A stretch of 38,914 bases of DNA from the NCBI GenBank assembly GCA_003164335.1, contig PLTF01000070.1:1-38914 (forward strand), in the 5' to 3' direction. The stretch's first letter is position 1; every line of letters begins with the position of its first letter. The translations under genes were made by a program, and so were the position numbers. The DNA is from Fibrobacterota bacterium (GTDB lineage Bacteria; Fibrobacterota; Chitinivibrionia; Chitinivibrionales; Chitinispirillaceae). Below are positions 24,227 to 31,016 of the stretch, piece by piece. The notes under the pieces were generated by a model. It was not told the origin of the DNA, searched no databases, and saw only the letters and a program-made list of their open reading frames with translations.

Positions 24227-25285
24227 ATGAACAAGAACGACCTCATCCATATTCTTGCAACGCCCGACAGGCTGGAGCTCGAACGCATCCGGGGGGCGGC
24301 CGAGGAAACACTCCTTCGCTGTTGCGGTAACAAAGTCTATTTTCGGGGGCTCATCGAATTTTCAAATCTCTGCGACAATGACTGCCTCTACTGCGGTATC
24401 AGGAAGAGTAATCGCCGCGTGGCGCGGTATGTCCTGACGAAGGAGAAAATTATCGAAGCCGCGCTCTGGTGCGGGGAGCAGGGGTATGGCTCGGTGGTGC
24501 TGCAATCGGGCGAACGATGCGACGAGAAGTTCATCGGCTTTGTCGAAGAAATCGTGGCGGCTATAAAGGATAAGAGTCGGACTCCCGCCATGCCTGAGGG
24601 CCTCGGCATAACCCTGAGTGTCGGTGAGCAGAGCGAAGCGACCTATCGCCGCTTTTTCGCTGCCGGCGCCCACCGCTATCTCCTGCGGATCGAAACTACC
24701 AGCCCTGAACTTTACAAAAGGCTTCACCCGGCAAACATGCGCCTTCCGGACAGGATCGAATCCCTGAACGCGCTCCGGCGCGCAGGGTTTCAGGTCGGGA
24801 CCGGCGTCATGATCGGGTTGCCGGGACAGACCGTAGAGCAGCTTGCCGACGATCTTCTCTTTTTCAGGGATATCGACATCGACATGATCGGCATGGGCCC
24901 GTACATCATGCATCACGATACGCCGCTGTCGGCGTGGCGCGACGTTCATGAGCGAACGGCCGCGGATCGTTTCGATCTCGCCCTGCGCATGATTGCCGCA
25001 GCGCGGCTCCTGCTCGAGGATGTCAACATCGCCGCAGCGACGGCGCTCCAGGCCATCGATCCCGAGGGCCGCGAAAAGGCGCTGTCGTGGGGGGCGAATA
25101 TCATCATGCCGCAGCTCACGCCCACCGAGGTCCGGCACGACTATCAGCTTTACGACGGCAAACCCTGCCTCGATGAGTCGGCGGACCAGTGCCGGAGTTG
25201 CCTGCAGATCAGGATTGCCGGAGCGGGGAGGGAAATAGGGTATGATTCGTGGGGAGATTCGAGGCATGCAATTAACAAGAGGTAA
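24227..25285 (+). CDS. hydE: [FeFe]-hydrogenase maturase HydE (radical SAM)
   Basis: Radical SAM enzyme that acts on the HydG product during assembly of the H-cluster binuclear centre. The 352-aa protein has the motif CDNDCLYC (Cys49, Cys53, Cys56) following YFRGLIEFSN, which is typical of HydE, and the family's TIM-barrel length. The in-frame ATG lies one base after the hydF stop, giving translational coupling; the open frame upstream is out of family. It is the last gene of locus 1, and completes hydE, hydF and hydG in one window. Confidence 0.95.
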   Translation: MNKNDLIHILATPDRLELERIRGAAEETLLRCCGNKVYFRGLIEFSNLCDNDCLYCGIRKSNRRVARYVLTKEKIIEAALWCGEQGYGSVVLQSGERCDEKFIGFVEEIVAAIKDKSRTPAMPEGLGITLSVGEQSEATYRRFFAAGAHRYLLRIETTSPELYKRLHPANMRLPDRIESLNALRRAGFQVGTGVMIGLPGQTVEQLADDLLFFRDIDIDMIGMGPYIMHHDTPLSAWRDVHERTAADRFDLALRMIAAARLLLEDVNIAAATALQAIDPEGREKALSWGANIIMPQLTPTEVRHDYQLYDGKPCLDESADQCRSCLQIRIAGAGREIGYDSWGDSRHAINKR

Positions 25286-25390
25286 CCCTGAGAGGACTAA
25301 TTAAGCGAAAAGTTTCTGGTACTGCATGTGAGCGTTGCGGGAATGCGCCGCCTCCTGCCGAAATGTTTGGATTTTGTTGCTTTTAAAATA

Positions 25391-25409
25391 CCTCTTCTCG
25401 TGGAAGAGG
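25391..25409. repeat. Hairpin within an intergenic repeat-like stretch
   Basis: CCTCTTC and GAAGAGG flank a 5-base loop. The following stretch (to about 25506, ending near CCCTCATCCCTGTCC) has the look of widespread bacterial extragenic repeats. The 25286-25526 interval otherwise holds no gene that I can support. Confidence 0.45.
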
Positions 25410-25526
25410 GGGGCATGGGAGGAGGTCGGGGAACCCACGATGCATCTGCGGCCTTCCAGTGGAGCCTTTTCAATCTGCATTTACCCTCATCCCTGTCCTT
25501 TTTTTTATGATATCCGCGTATCTACG

Positions 25527-25640
25527 TTATAGTGTATCGACGCTGCAATCGCATACCGATGCGATTTCATTCATGGTGCAATAAATCTTTGCAAGATCAT
25601 AGATGATGGATTCATTTAGTTCTTTCTTTGGCGCTGACAT
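25527..25640 (-). pseudogene. Short helix-turn-helix fragment (terminase-small-subunit-like)
   Basis: A 37-codon open frame starting MSAPKKELNES and continuing LAKIYCTMNEIASVCDCSVDTL before a stop. The second part reads like the helix-turn-helix of phage terminase small subunits or similar homeodomain-like proteins, which normally continue well past this point, so I see it as a truncated relic. It lies in AT-rich DNA downstream of the secreted propeller gene. No ribosome-binding site was examined as decisive. Confidence 0.4.
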
Positions 25641-25662
25641 GTTTTGCAAACCCCATAAATAA

Positions 25663-25698
25663 AAAAGGGGCATGAGCCGCTTAGCCCATACCCCTTTT
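25663..25698. terminator. Strong bidirectional intrinsic terminator
   Basis: AAAAGGGG, ATG and GC on the left pair with GC, CAT and CCCCTTTT on the right, with single mismatches between blocks and a short loop. A- and T-tracts on both sides allow it to work in either direction. It lies about 380 bases after hydE and also downstream of the minus-strand propeller gene. Confidence 0.8.
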
Positions 25699-25729
25699 GC
25701 TAAAGTATAAGAAGATTATTCGAATTCAA

Positions 25730-25876
25730 TTATAACGCATAAAACCATAATTGCCCTTGTTGCCATCTTACAGCTTGTTTTATGGCATATGAATTGAACA
25801 TTACGCCTCTTTGCTCAGTTTCTGGAAAAGCCATCACCCACCAATCCTTACCGCCATACTCGCCAACTCCATACAC
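25730..25876 (-). CDS. Possible 48-aa peptide or 3' gene remnant
   Basis: An open frame read from a GTG: VYGVGEYGGKDWWVMAFPE, then RGVMFNSYAIKQAV and a Trp-rich tail. The composition looks protein-like, but there is no ATG, and an in-frame stop lies a few codons upstream. I do not recognise the family. It sits between the terminator and the propeller gene and may be the end of a gene lost by deletion. Confidence 0.25.
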   Translation of the reverse strand: MYGVGEYGGKDWWVMAFPETEQRGVMFNSYAIKQAVRWQQGQLWFYAL

Positions 25877-25915
25877 TCCGGAGTTCTCTTACTCGCAAGA
25901 CTTATAAAGAATTAC

Positions 25916-28456
25916 TTACCGCTCGATGCATCGAACTAACCTGTCCACACTACCAGCCTTGAAATGCACGATATACAGATTTGCCGGAAGGCTCAGGGTT
26001 CTTAGTAAGAGAGAATACTGACCTGCTGACTGCATACGGTTGAATTGGAAGATCTTCTTGCCAAGAATGTCATAGATCCGGATTTCAACCGGGCATTGCG
26101 TGTTCAAGGAGTATGCGACCATCCCGTTTCTCAGGCTGAATGAAGGCTGAATGACAGATTCCGAAAGATTCAGGACTGAGGTATAATTCACTGAAAAACT
26201 CCATGCATTCGACCAAGCTGAAGAACCACCGGCATTTATCCCTGCGACTCGCCAATAGTAGCTGGTATTGTTCTTGAGTCCGGTTATAGCAGTGCTCCCA
26301 TTGGTAAGATTTACTTGTGATGTTAAAGTATTTGCAAAGGATATATTTGTAGAAAGTTGCATGTTATAGGAAGTAGCTCCAGAGACAGTTCCCCAACTCA
26401 GCGTTACCGACGATGGCAAATTTAGGGCGCCATTGGCCGGAGAGGAAAGCACTGGAATTCCCGGAACTGGTGGGACTGTGGTAAAATTCCATGTGCTCGA
26501 CCATGCTGAAGTTCCAGCTATATTTGTTGCTGATACCTTCCAATAGTAGGTTGTGCTTGCAGCGAGACCTGTAATGTTGCAGCTTCCGGAATTCAATCCA
26601 CTTTGCGCACTTATAGTCGACGAAAATGAATTCGAAGTATACACCGTTATTGAATATGAAGTAGCCCCGGAAACCGTTCCCCAACTCAGCGTGGATGATA
26701 TTGGCTGGTTCATTGCTCCATTAGCGGGGCTGGAGAGCAGAGGAGCACTTGGAGCAGGGAGCATTTGTGAAAGTGGCCTAGACCATACCCCGTCATAAGT
26801 CCCGGCAAAGATAGTACTCCCGCTCACCACAAATGAGTAGACATCTAAGCCATAACCCGTGAGACCCGAATCGACCGGTGTCCAGCTATTCCCGTTATTG
26901 GTGGAAAGGAAAACACCGGTGTCAGTCCCGGCAAAGATAGTGCTCCCGCTTACCTCAAGTGACCTGATATCTAAGGCATCACCCGTGAGACCCGAATTGA
27001 CCGGAGTCCAGCTTGTTCCGTTATTGGTGGAAAGGAAAACACCGGCGTCAGTCCCGGCAAAGATAGTACTCCCGCTCACCGCAAGTGACATGACATCTAA
27101 GGCGTTACCCGTGAGACCCGAATTGACCGGAGTCCAGCTTGTTCCGTTATTGGTGGAAAGGAAAACACCGGTATCAGTCCCGGCAAAGATATTGCTTCCG
27201 CACACCGCAAGTGACCAGACATATAAGCCAGCACCCTTAAGACCTGAATTGACCGGAGTCCAGCCGTTATTGGTGAAATAAACGCCGCCGCCCATAGTCC
27301 CGGCAAAGATATTGCTTCCGCTCACCGCAAGTGACGAGACATATAAGCCAGAACCCGTAAGACCCGAATTGTCCGAAGTCCAGCTTGTACCGTTATTGGT
27401 GGAAAAGAAAACACCCCCTGCAGGAATCCCGGCAAAGATAGTGCTTCCGCTCACCGCAAGACACTGGACATTTAATCCATAACTGAGACCCGAATTGACC
27501 GGAGTCCAGCTTGTTCCGTTATTGGTGGAAAGATAAACACCATCATCAGTCCCGGCAAAGACAGCGCTTCCATTCACAGCAAGTGATGTGGCATCTATGG
27601 CGTCACCTGTGAGGCCCGAATTGATCGGAGTCCAGCTTGTTCCGTTATTGGTGGAAAGATAAACACCATAATAAGTCCCGGCAAAGATAGCACTCCCGCT
27701 CACCGCAAGTGAGTAGACCTTTAGGCCACCACCCGTGAGACCCGAATTGACCGGAGTCCAGCTTGTTCCGTTATTGGTGGAAAGATAAACACCGCCGGTG
27801 TCAGTCCCGGCAAAGATAGTGCTCCCGCTCACCACAAGTGACATAACATCTAAACTTGCACCACTCACCAGAGTCCAGCTTGTTCCGTTATTGGTGGAAA
27901 GATAAACACCATGAAAAGTCCCGGCAACGATAGTGCTCCCGCTAACCGCAAGACACTGGACATCTAAGCCATTACCAGCGGTACCACCCGTGAGACCCGA
28001 ATCGACCTGAGTCCAGTTGGTTCCGTTATTGGTGGAACGGAAAACTCCATCACCGGTCCCAGCAAAGATAGTGCTCCCACTCACCGCAAGAGAGGAGACC
28101 TCTAAGGCTGTGGGATATAAAATGACCGGAGTCCAGCTGGTTCCGTTATTGGTGGAAAGATATACACCGGTTTCAGTCCCGGCAAAGATAGTGCTCCCGC
28201 TCACCGCAAGTGATGTGACATCTAAGGCATCACCTGTGAGACCCGAATTGACCGGAGTCCAGCTGGTTCCGTTATTGGTGGAAAGATAGACACCGCTGCC
28301 ATCAGTCCCGGCAAAGATAGTGCTCCCGCTCACCACAAGTGCATAAATATTCTTCGCATATGGCCCATTTGTCACCCATTGCGCATTTGCTGTTGTCTGC
28401 ATTAATGAAACCAGCAACCCCATTCCGGCAATAAGCTGTACCAGATAGTTTTTCAT
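25916..28456 (-). CDS. Secreted beta-propeller repeat protein with Fn3-like domains and T9SS-like C-terminal domain
   Basis: An 846-aa exported protein of unknown binding function. A signal peptide ends near residue 25 (TTANA-QW). Twelve complete and one partial repeats of about 40 residues follow (to about 560), with consensus SLAVSGSTIFAGT, GVYLSTNNGTSWTPV and NSGLTG, the pattern of BNR/sialidase-like or ligand-binding propeller blades. Two fibronectin-type-III-like domains (about 565-660 and 665-755) each contain TYYWKV or SYYWRV. The last 75 residues (IRIYDILGKKIF, LPANLYIVHF) resemble a type IX secretion C-terminal sorting domain. AAAGGGA precedes the ATG. The repeats are also highly conserved as DNA. 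It may bind polymer or cell surface; no catalytic motif is seen. Confidence 0.8.
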   Translation of the reverse strand: MKNYLVQLIAGMGLLVSLMQTTANAQWVTNGPYAKNIYALVVSGSTIFAGTDGSGVYLSTNNGTSWTPVNSGLTGDALDVTSLAVSGSTIFAGTETGVYLSTNNGTSWTPVILYPTALEVSSLAVSGSTIFAGTGDGVFRSTNNGTNWTQVDSGLTGGTAGNGLDVQCLAVSGSTIVAGTFHGVYLSTNNGTSWTLVSGASLDVMSLVVSGSTIFAGTDTGGVYLSTNNGTSWTPVNSGLTGGGLKVYSLAVSGSAIFAGTYYGVYLSTNNGTSWTPINSGLTGDAIDATSLAVNGSAVFAGTDDGVYLSTNNGTSWTPVNSGLSYGLNVQCLAVSGSTIFAGIPAGGVFFSTNNGTSWTSDNSGLTGSGLYVSSLAVSGSNIFAGTMGGGVYFTNNGWTPVNSGLKGAGLYVWSLAVCGSNIFAGTDTGVFLSTNNGTSWTPVNSGLTGNALDVMSLAVSGSTIFAGTDAGVFLSTNNGTSWTPVNSGLTGDALDIRSLEVSGSTIFAGTDTGVFLSTNNGNSWTPVDSGLTGYGLDVYSFVVSGSTIFAGTYDGVWSRPLSQMLPAPSAPLLSSPANGAMNQPISSTLSWGTVSGATSYSITVYTSNSFSSTISAQSGLNSGSCNITGLAASTTYYWKVSATNIAGTSAWSSTWNFTTVPPVPGIPVLSSPANGALNLPSSVTLSWGTVSGATSYNMQLSTNISFANTLTSQVNLTNGSTAITGLKNNTSYYWRVAGINAGGSSAWSNAWSFSVNYTSVLNLSESVIQPSFSLRNGMVAYSLNTQCPVEIRIYDILGKKIFQFNRMQSAGQYSLLLRTLSLPANLYIVHFKAGSVDRLVRCIER
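26860..28345. repeat. Tandem DNA repeats encoding the propeller blades
   Basis: About twelve units of roughly 115-140 bases. The most conserved segments in the plus orientation are CCGGCAAAGATAGT, CTCCCGCTCACCGCAAGTGA, and CCAGCTTGTTCCGTTATTGG. Near-identity at DNA level, including synonymous positions, indicates recent duplication or gene conversion among blades. Confidence 0.85.
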
Positions 28457-28593
28457 GTAAATCCCTTTTTAATTGATGGAAACTCCCAAGTCTATAAACC
28501 ACACTGTGCAGATCACTATGTTAAATATTTTTTGCCGCCGCGCTATGGATGTCCTGGTCTTAATCCCCGCCCGGAAACGCCGAGGCCGAGATA

Positions 28594-29334
28594 TTAGGAA
28601 CCCTCGGCTTTGGGGATTGGGTCAACAATGTTTAGTAGGGCGTCTGAGTGCATCCCTATTTTTTTCCCCTGAGGGTGCAACGAACGTATGTATGTAACAC
28701 CGTTACTAATAGCATAACGACTTTTGTAAGGACATTTGTTCGGATCAGGATCCCACGGCTCATATTTCCATTCTATATCGGAAATTCCAAGTGATTTAAG
28801 AAAATTTCTTTCCCAGTCAGATGTTAAAAAGATAACATGGGAAGGTTTGAGAATTTCAATTTCGCGTTTTAAAAGTTCCGTACAGGTTTTAAGCTGTAAA
28901 TCTTTTAGCTCACTATCGGGATTCCATTCTTCAGGAGAGATTTTATACAGGTTAGTCCAGGCAACATATTTGTACCAATCATTCTCTTTAAATAATTCTT
29001 TTGAAAATTCCCTTATAAGACTCCAGAATTGCGACTTCCGAGTATTATAACCACTTTTCGCACCCGCTAAATTCTCGACCCATTCTAATTGGTCACCTCG
29101 ATTGAAAATACAATAACCGTTCTTTTCATTAAAAAGGTCGTCTACCGATCGCACATTACCAGACACCCATCCATTCATCGCCTTCCCTATGAACAAAACT
29201 TTTGGCTTATCCGTTTTGCCATAAAGTTCGCCCCATTGAAGGAAAAAGGTTTCTATTCCATAATTGATGTCTTTCACATCTTTTTCAAGTAACGTGTGAT
29301 AATAGGTCTTTAGATTCAGCAACTCGTCTTTCAC
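28594..29334 (-). CDS. Uracil-DNA-glycosylase-superfamily-like protein of unknown function
   Basis: A 246-aa AT-rich gene. KVLFIGKAMNGW near the N-terminus, WTNLYKI in the middle, HVIFLTS, and RSLHPQGKK near the C-terminus follow the order of conserved elements in the uracil-DNA-glycosylase fold (glycine-rich substrate loop, core strand, and an HPS-like loop). No classical UDG family signature is complete and no Fe-S cysteines are present, so the activity is unknown. It stands alone, on the same strand as the propeller gene about 140 bases away, in a region of foreign-looking composition. A stem (GCCGAG with CTCGGC) overlaps its stop codon but lacks a T-tract. Confidence 0.5.
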   Translation of the reverse strand: MKDELLNLKTYYHTLLEKDVKDINYGIETFFLQWGELYGKTDKPKVLFIGKAMNGWVSGNVRSVDDLFNEKNGYCIFNRGDQLEWVENLAGAKSGYNTRKSQFWSLIREFSKELFKENDWYKYVAWTNLYKISPEEWNPDSELKDLQLKTCTELLKREIEILKPSHVIFLTSDWERNFLKSLGISDIEWKYEPWDPDPNKCPYKSRYAISNGVTYIRSLHPQGKKIGMHSDALLNIVDPIPKAEGS

Positions 29335-29467
29335 AATGGCTCCTTTGAAAGTTTAAAATGAAAACAGATGCCGCTTTTATTAGGAATCTTTAGACAAAAA
29401 GTCAATTGGAATCCCTTAACTAACCTGACAGAGAAACAGCAACTCTTGATGCCGTTGATCCTATAAA

Positions 29468-29523
29468 GGTGGACGTAGCAGTTGAGGAGGCTACAGCCTC
29501 ACGCGGTTGACGCATCGTCCACC
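29468..29523. repeat. Large intergenic stem-loop
   Basis: GGTGGACG (29468-29475) pairs with CGTCCACC (29516-29523), enclosing a second hairpin GAGGCT-AC-AGCCTC (29487-29500). It lies between the UDG-like gene start and the candidate RNA gene. It could be a mobile-element end, a recombination site or part of a 5' leader. No function can be assigned. Confidence 0.5.
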
Positions 29524-29560
29524 GCAGCGCTCCACCCAACCGCTGGTTTAACTTTTCCAT

Positions 29561-29588
29561 AAAAAAAGGGCGCAACAATCATACGCCC
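29561..29588 (-). terminator. Intrinsic terminator of the candidate small RNA
   Basis: On the minus strand GGGCGT and GCGCCC form a six-pair stem with one G-U around a 9-base loop, followed by seven Ts (plus 29561-29567). Confidence 0.65.
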
Positions 29589-29700
29589 TGACCTGAGGTA
29601 CTGGAATACCCATCAACCAAGACGAAAGAAAGCGCGCCCCCTATGGGGCGCATGCTCTCTACTCGTTCCAGTTGATTTGAAAGTTTCCAGTTTTCAGGTC
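29561..29700 (-). ncRNA. Candidate structured small RNA of about 140 nt
   Basis: Read on the minus strand, the transcript would fold into a nested rod. The closing stem pairs 29594-29702 to 29588-29596 (TCAGGTCAG with CTGACCTGA, trimmed to seven pairs if the RNA starts at 29700). A second stem pairs TTCCAGT (29685-29691) with ACTGGAA (29600-29606). A third pairs GTTGAT (29671-29676) with ATCAAC (29612-29617). An internal bubble follows, then a GC-rich apical hairpin GCGCCCC/GGGGCGC (29634-29651). An intrinsic terminator closes it. There is no open reading frame of note. The rod-with-bubble shape recalls 6S RNA, but I see no diagnostic 6S sequence; a transposon-derived inverted repeat is the main alternative. 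Confidence 0.55.
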
Positions 29701-29705
29701 AGAAC

Positions 29706-29734
29706 ATAGTAAAAAGATGCGATTATTAACGCAA
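29706..29734 (-). promoter_or_regulatory. Candidate promoter of the small RNA
   Basis: On the minus strand TACTAT (plus 29706-29711) is preceded at 17 bases by TTGCGT (plus 29729-29734). The predicted start falls near 29699-29700, exactly where the closing stem of the RNA begins. Confidence 0.45.
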
Positions 29735-29808
29735 ATTAGTTGATTCTCTTATTCCAATATCCCTTTCATTCATAAAGGCACAAATACAATATCGAAGCGT
29801 TTTGTTCG

Positions 29809-29830
29809 GAATGAATTAAATAATTCATTC
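29809..29830. repeat. AT-rich palindrome
   Basis: GAATGAATTA and TAATTCATTC are perfect 10-base arms around AA. The size and symmetry suit an operator for a dimeric regulator, but no gene starts close by. The remainder of 29735-30430 holds no gene that I can support. Confidence 0.45.
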
Positions 29831-30236
29831 GCGGGTTAGAAAGCAAGAAAAAAATATAGCGTGGATAATGGCAAGGTAACCAAAAGGTGCCTGTAGCTCG
29901 ACATTATAGACAAACCGCGACGGCGGATCGGGGCGGGGGTAATAATAGGAACTGACTATCCCCGTCCGGAGCCGGGTGCCCTCGCCTCGCCGTTCAGCGG
30001 TACGGATATCCCTGTTCTCTCATAGGCAGGGTGGCGTTTATGGCTTCGATAGTTGATGGAATCGGTTTTCCAGAAGCTCCCGCTTTTGGCGAGCTTCGAT
30101 GAATGGGGGGGCGCTGGTTTGCGGATAGAACCACGAAAAGAACGCTTTAATCCCGCCCTAACCACCTCTTAAAAGCTCGTTAACCTGCTTTTTTCGATGG
30201 CATTTGTTTTGGAAGACCAGGGCGTAAATGCAACAC

Positions 30237-30398
30237 AATTCCGGTAGTTTTCCGGTACTTCCGGTACTTTTCCAGTTAATCGTTTAAACGGCCTTTCCAC
30301 TTGACACGAAGCCAATAAAACAGGTTCGGCCACAGGTTCCTTTTTACCCTGCTTTTTACCGGATTTTTGCGGTAGTATTCCGGTCATTCCGGTCATTT
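30237..30398. repeat. Cluster of CCGGT-containing short repeats
   Basis: TTCCGGTA/TTCCGGTC units recur at 30238-30275 and again at 30367-30398, separated by unrelated sequence. A 75-codon open frame on the minus strand crosses them, but its repetitive composition argues against a real gene. Confidence 0.4.
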
Positions 30399-30430
30399 GA
30401 ACTTGAGCACTTAGAAGCCCATTTTTCTGA

Positions 30431-30814
30431 TTATTTCTTCAGCGCCTCTTCTACAGCCTTGATCAGCTCATCGGGCTTTATGGGCTTTTCGAGAACCGCC
30501 TTTACCGGCAACCAGGCATCGTCGGGCTCGAACCCGAAGGGCAGTCCCTTGGCCCTGCGGATTCCCGTAACGATGATCACCGGAATGCCTTTCGTAGCCG
30601 GATCCTCTTTCAGTTTCCGCGCAATCTCGAATCCCTCGCTGTCGGATGCCATCATGACATCGAGCAGCATGAGATCCGGTTTTTCGGTTTTGGCCTTGGC
30701 GTAGCCCTCTTCGCCGTTTGGCGCGCTCAGGGTCGTATATCCCTTCACCTTGAGAAGATCTGCCGTCGCTTCGACCATATCCGCATCATCGTCAACGATA
30801 AGAATTGTTGCCAT
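30431..30814 (-). CDS. CheY-like single-domain response regulator
   Basis: A 127-aa receiver domain with no output domain. The phosphorylation site Asp52 (LLDVMM), acidic pair Asp8-Asp10 region (VDDD), Thr83 and Lys110 (EKP) are all present. An unusually long loop between Thr83 and Lys110 (RRAKGLPFGFEPDDAW) distinguishes it from chemotaxis CheY. It is the last gene of the minus-strand hydrogenase locus 2, beyond a repeat element. The Cache-HAMP histidine kinase at the other end of the locus lacks a receiver, so the two are a plausible pair. Output would have to be by protein-protein interaction. Confidence 0.9.
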   Translation of the reverse strand: MATILIVDDDADMVEATADLLKVKGYTTLSAPNGEEGYAKAKTEKPDLMLLDVMMASDSEGFEIARKLKEDPATKGIPVIIVTGIRRAKGLPFGFEPDDAWLPVKAVLEKPIKPDELIKAVEEALKK

Positions 30815-30860
30815 GGGTTCTCCCTCAAATCGGTAACTCGGAAATATAGTACATACTAAT

Positions 30861-30991
30861 CAGTTCATAAGTAAGTTCTCTGCCAAAGACCGTTCGCCCT
30901 GAGCCTGTCGAAGGGCGAGCAAAAATGGCAGGCAATTCATGGTTCGACAGGCTCACCACGAACGGCTTTATGTGCTGATACTTATGAACTG
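30861..30991. mobile_element. MITE-like nested inverted repeat
   Basis: Perfect 13-base outer arms CAGTTCATAAGTA (30861-30873) and TACTTATGAACTG (30979-30991) enclose a second inverted repeat of about 23 bases with few mismatches, whose arms contain GAGCCTGTCGAA and TTCGACAGGCTC. The inner motif belongs to a palindrome seen scattered through many bacterial genomes. No coding capacity. It separates the response regulator from the hydrogenase gene. Confidence 0.7.
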
Positions 30992-31016
30992 CTTAGCAAG
31001 TTCTAAGTCCCCGCCG

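Noticed and set aside
27000-28340. CRISPR-like appearance of regularly spaced repeats
   Set aside because: Repeats and the sequence between them form one continuous reading frame of propeller blades; no constant-length unique spacers.
29588-29702. SRP (4.5S) RNA or tmRNA as identity of the candidate RNA
   Set aside because: No GGAAGGAAGC-type SRP core, no tRNA-like acceptor or CCA end.
30169-30396. 75-aa minus-strand open frame (starts MTGMTGILPQ)
   Set aside because: It spans the CCGGT short repeats, has low-complexity lysine-rich composition and matches no family I know.
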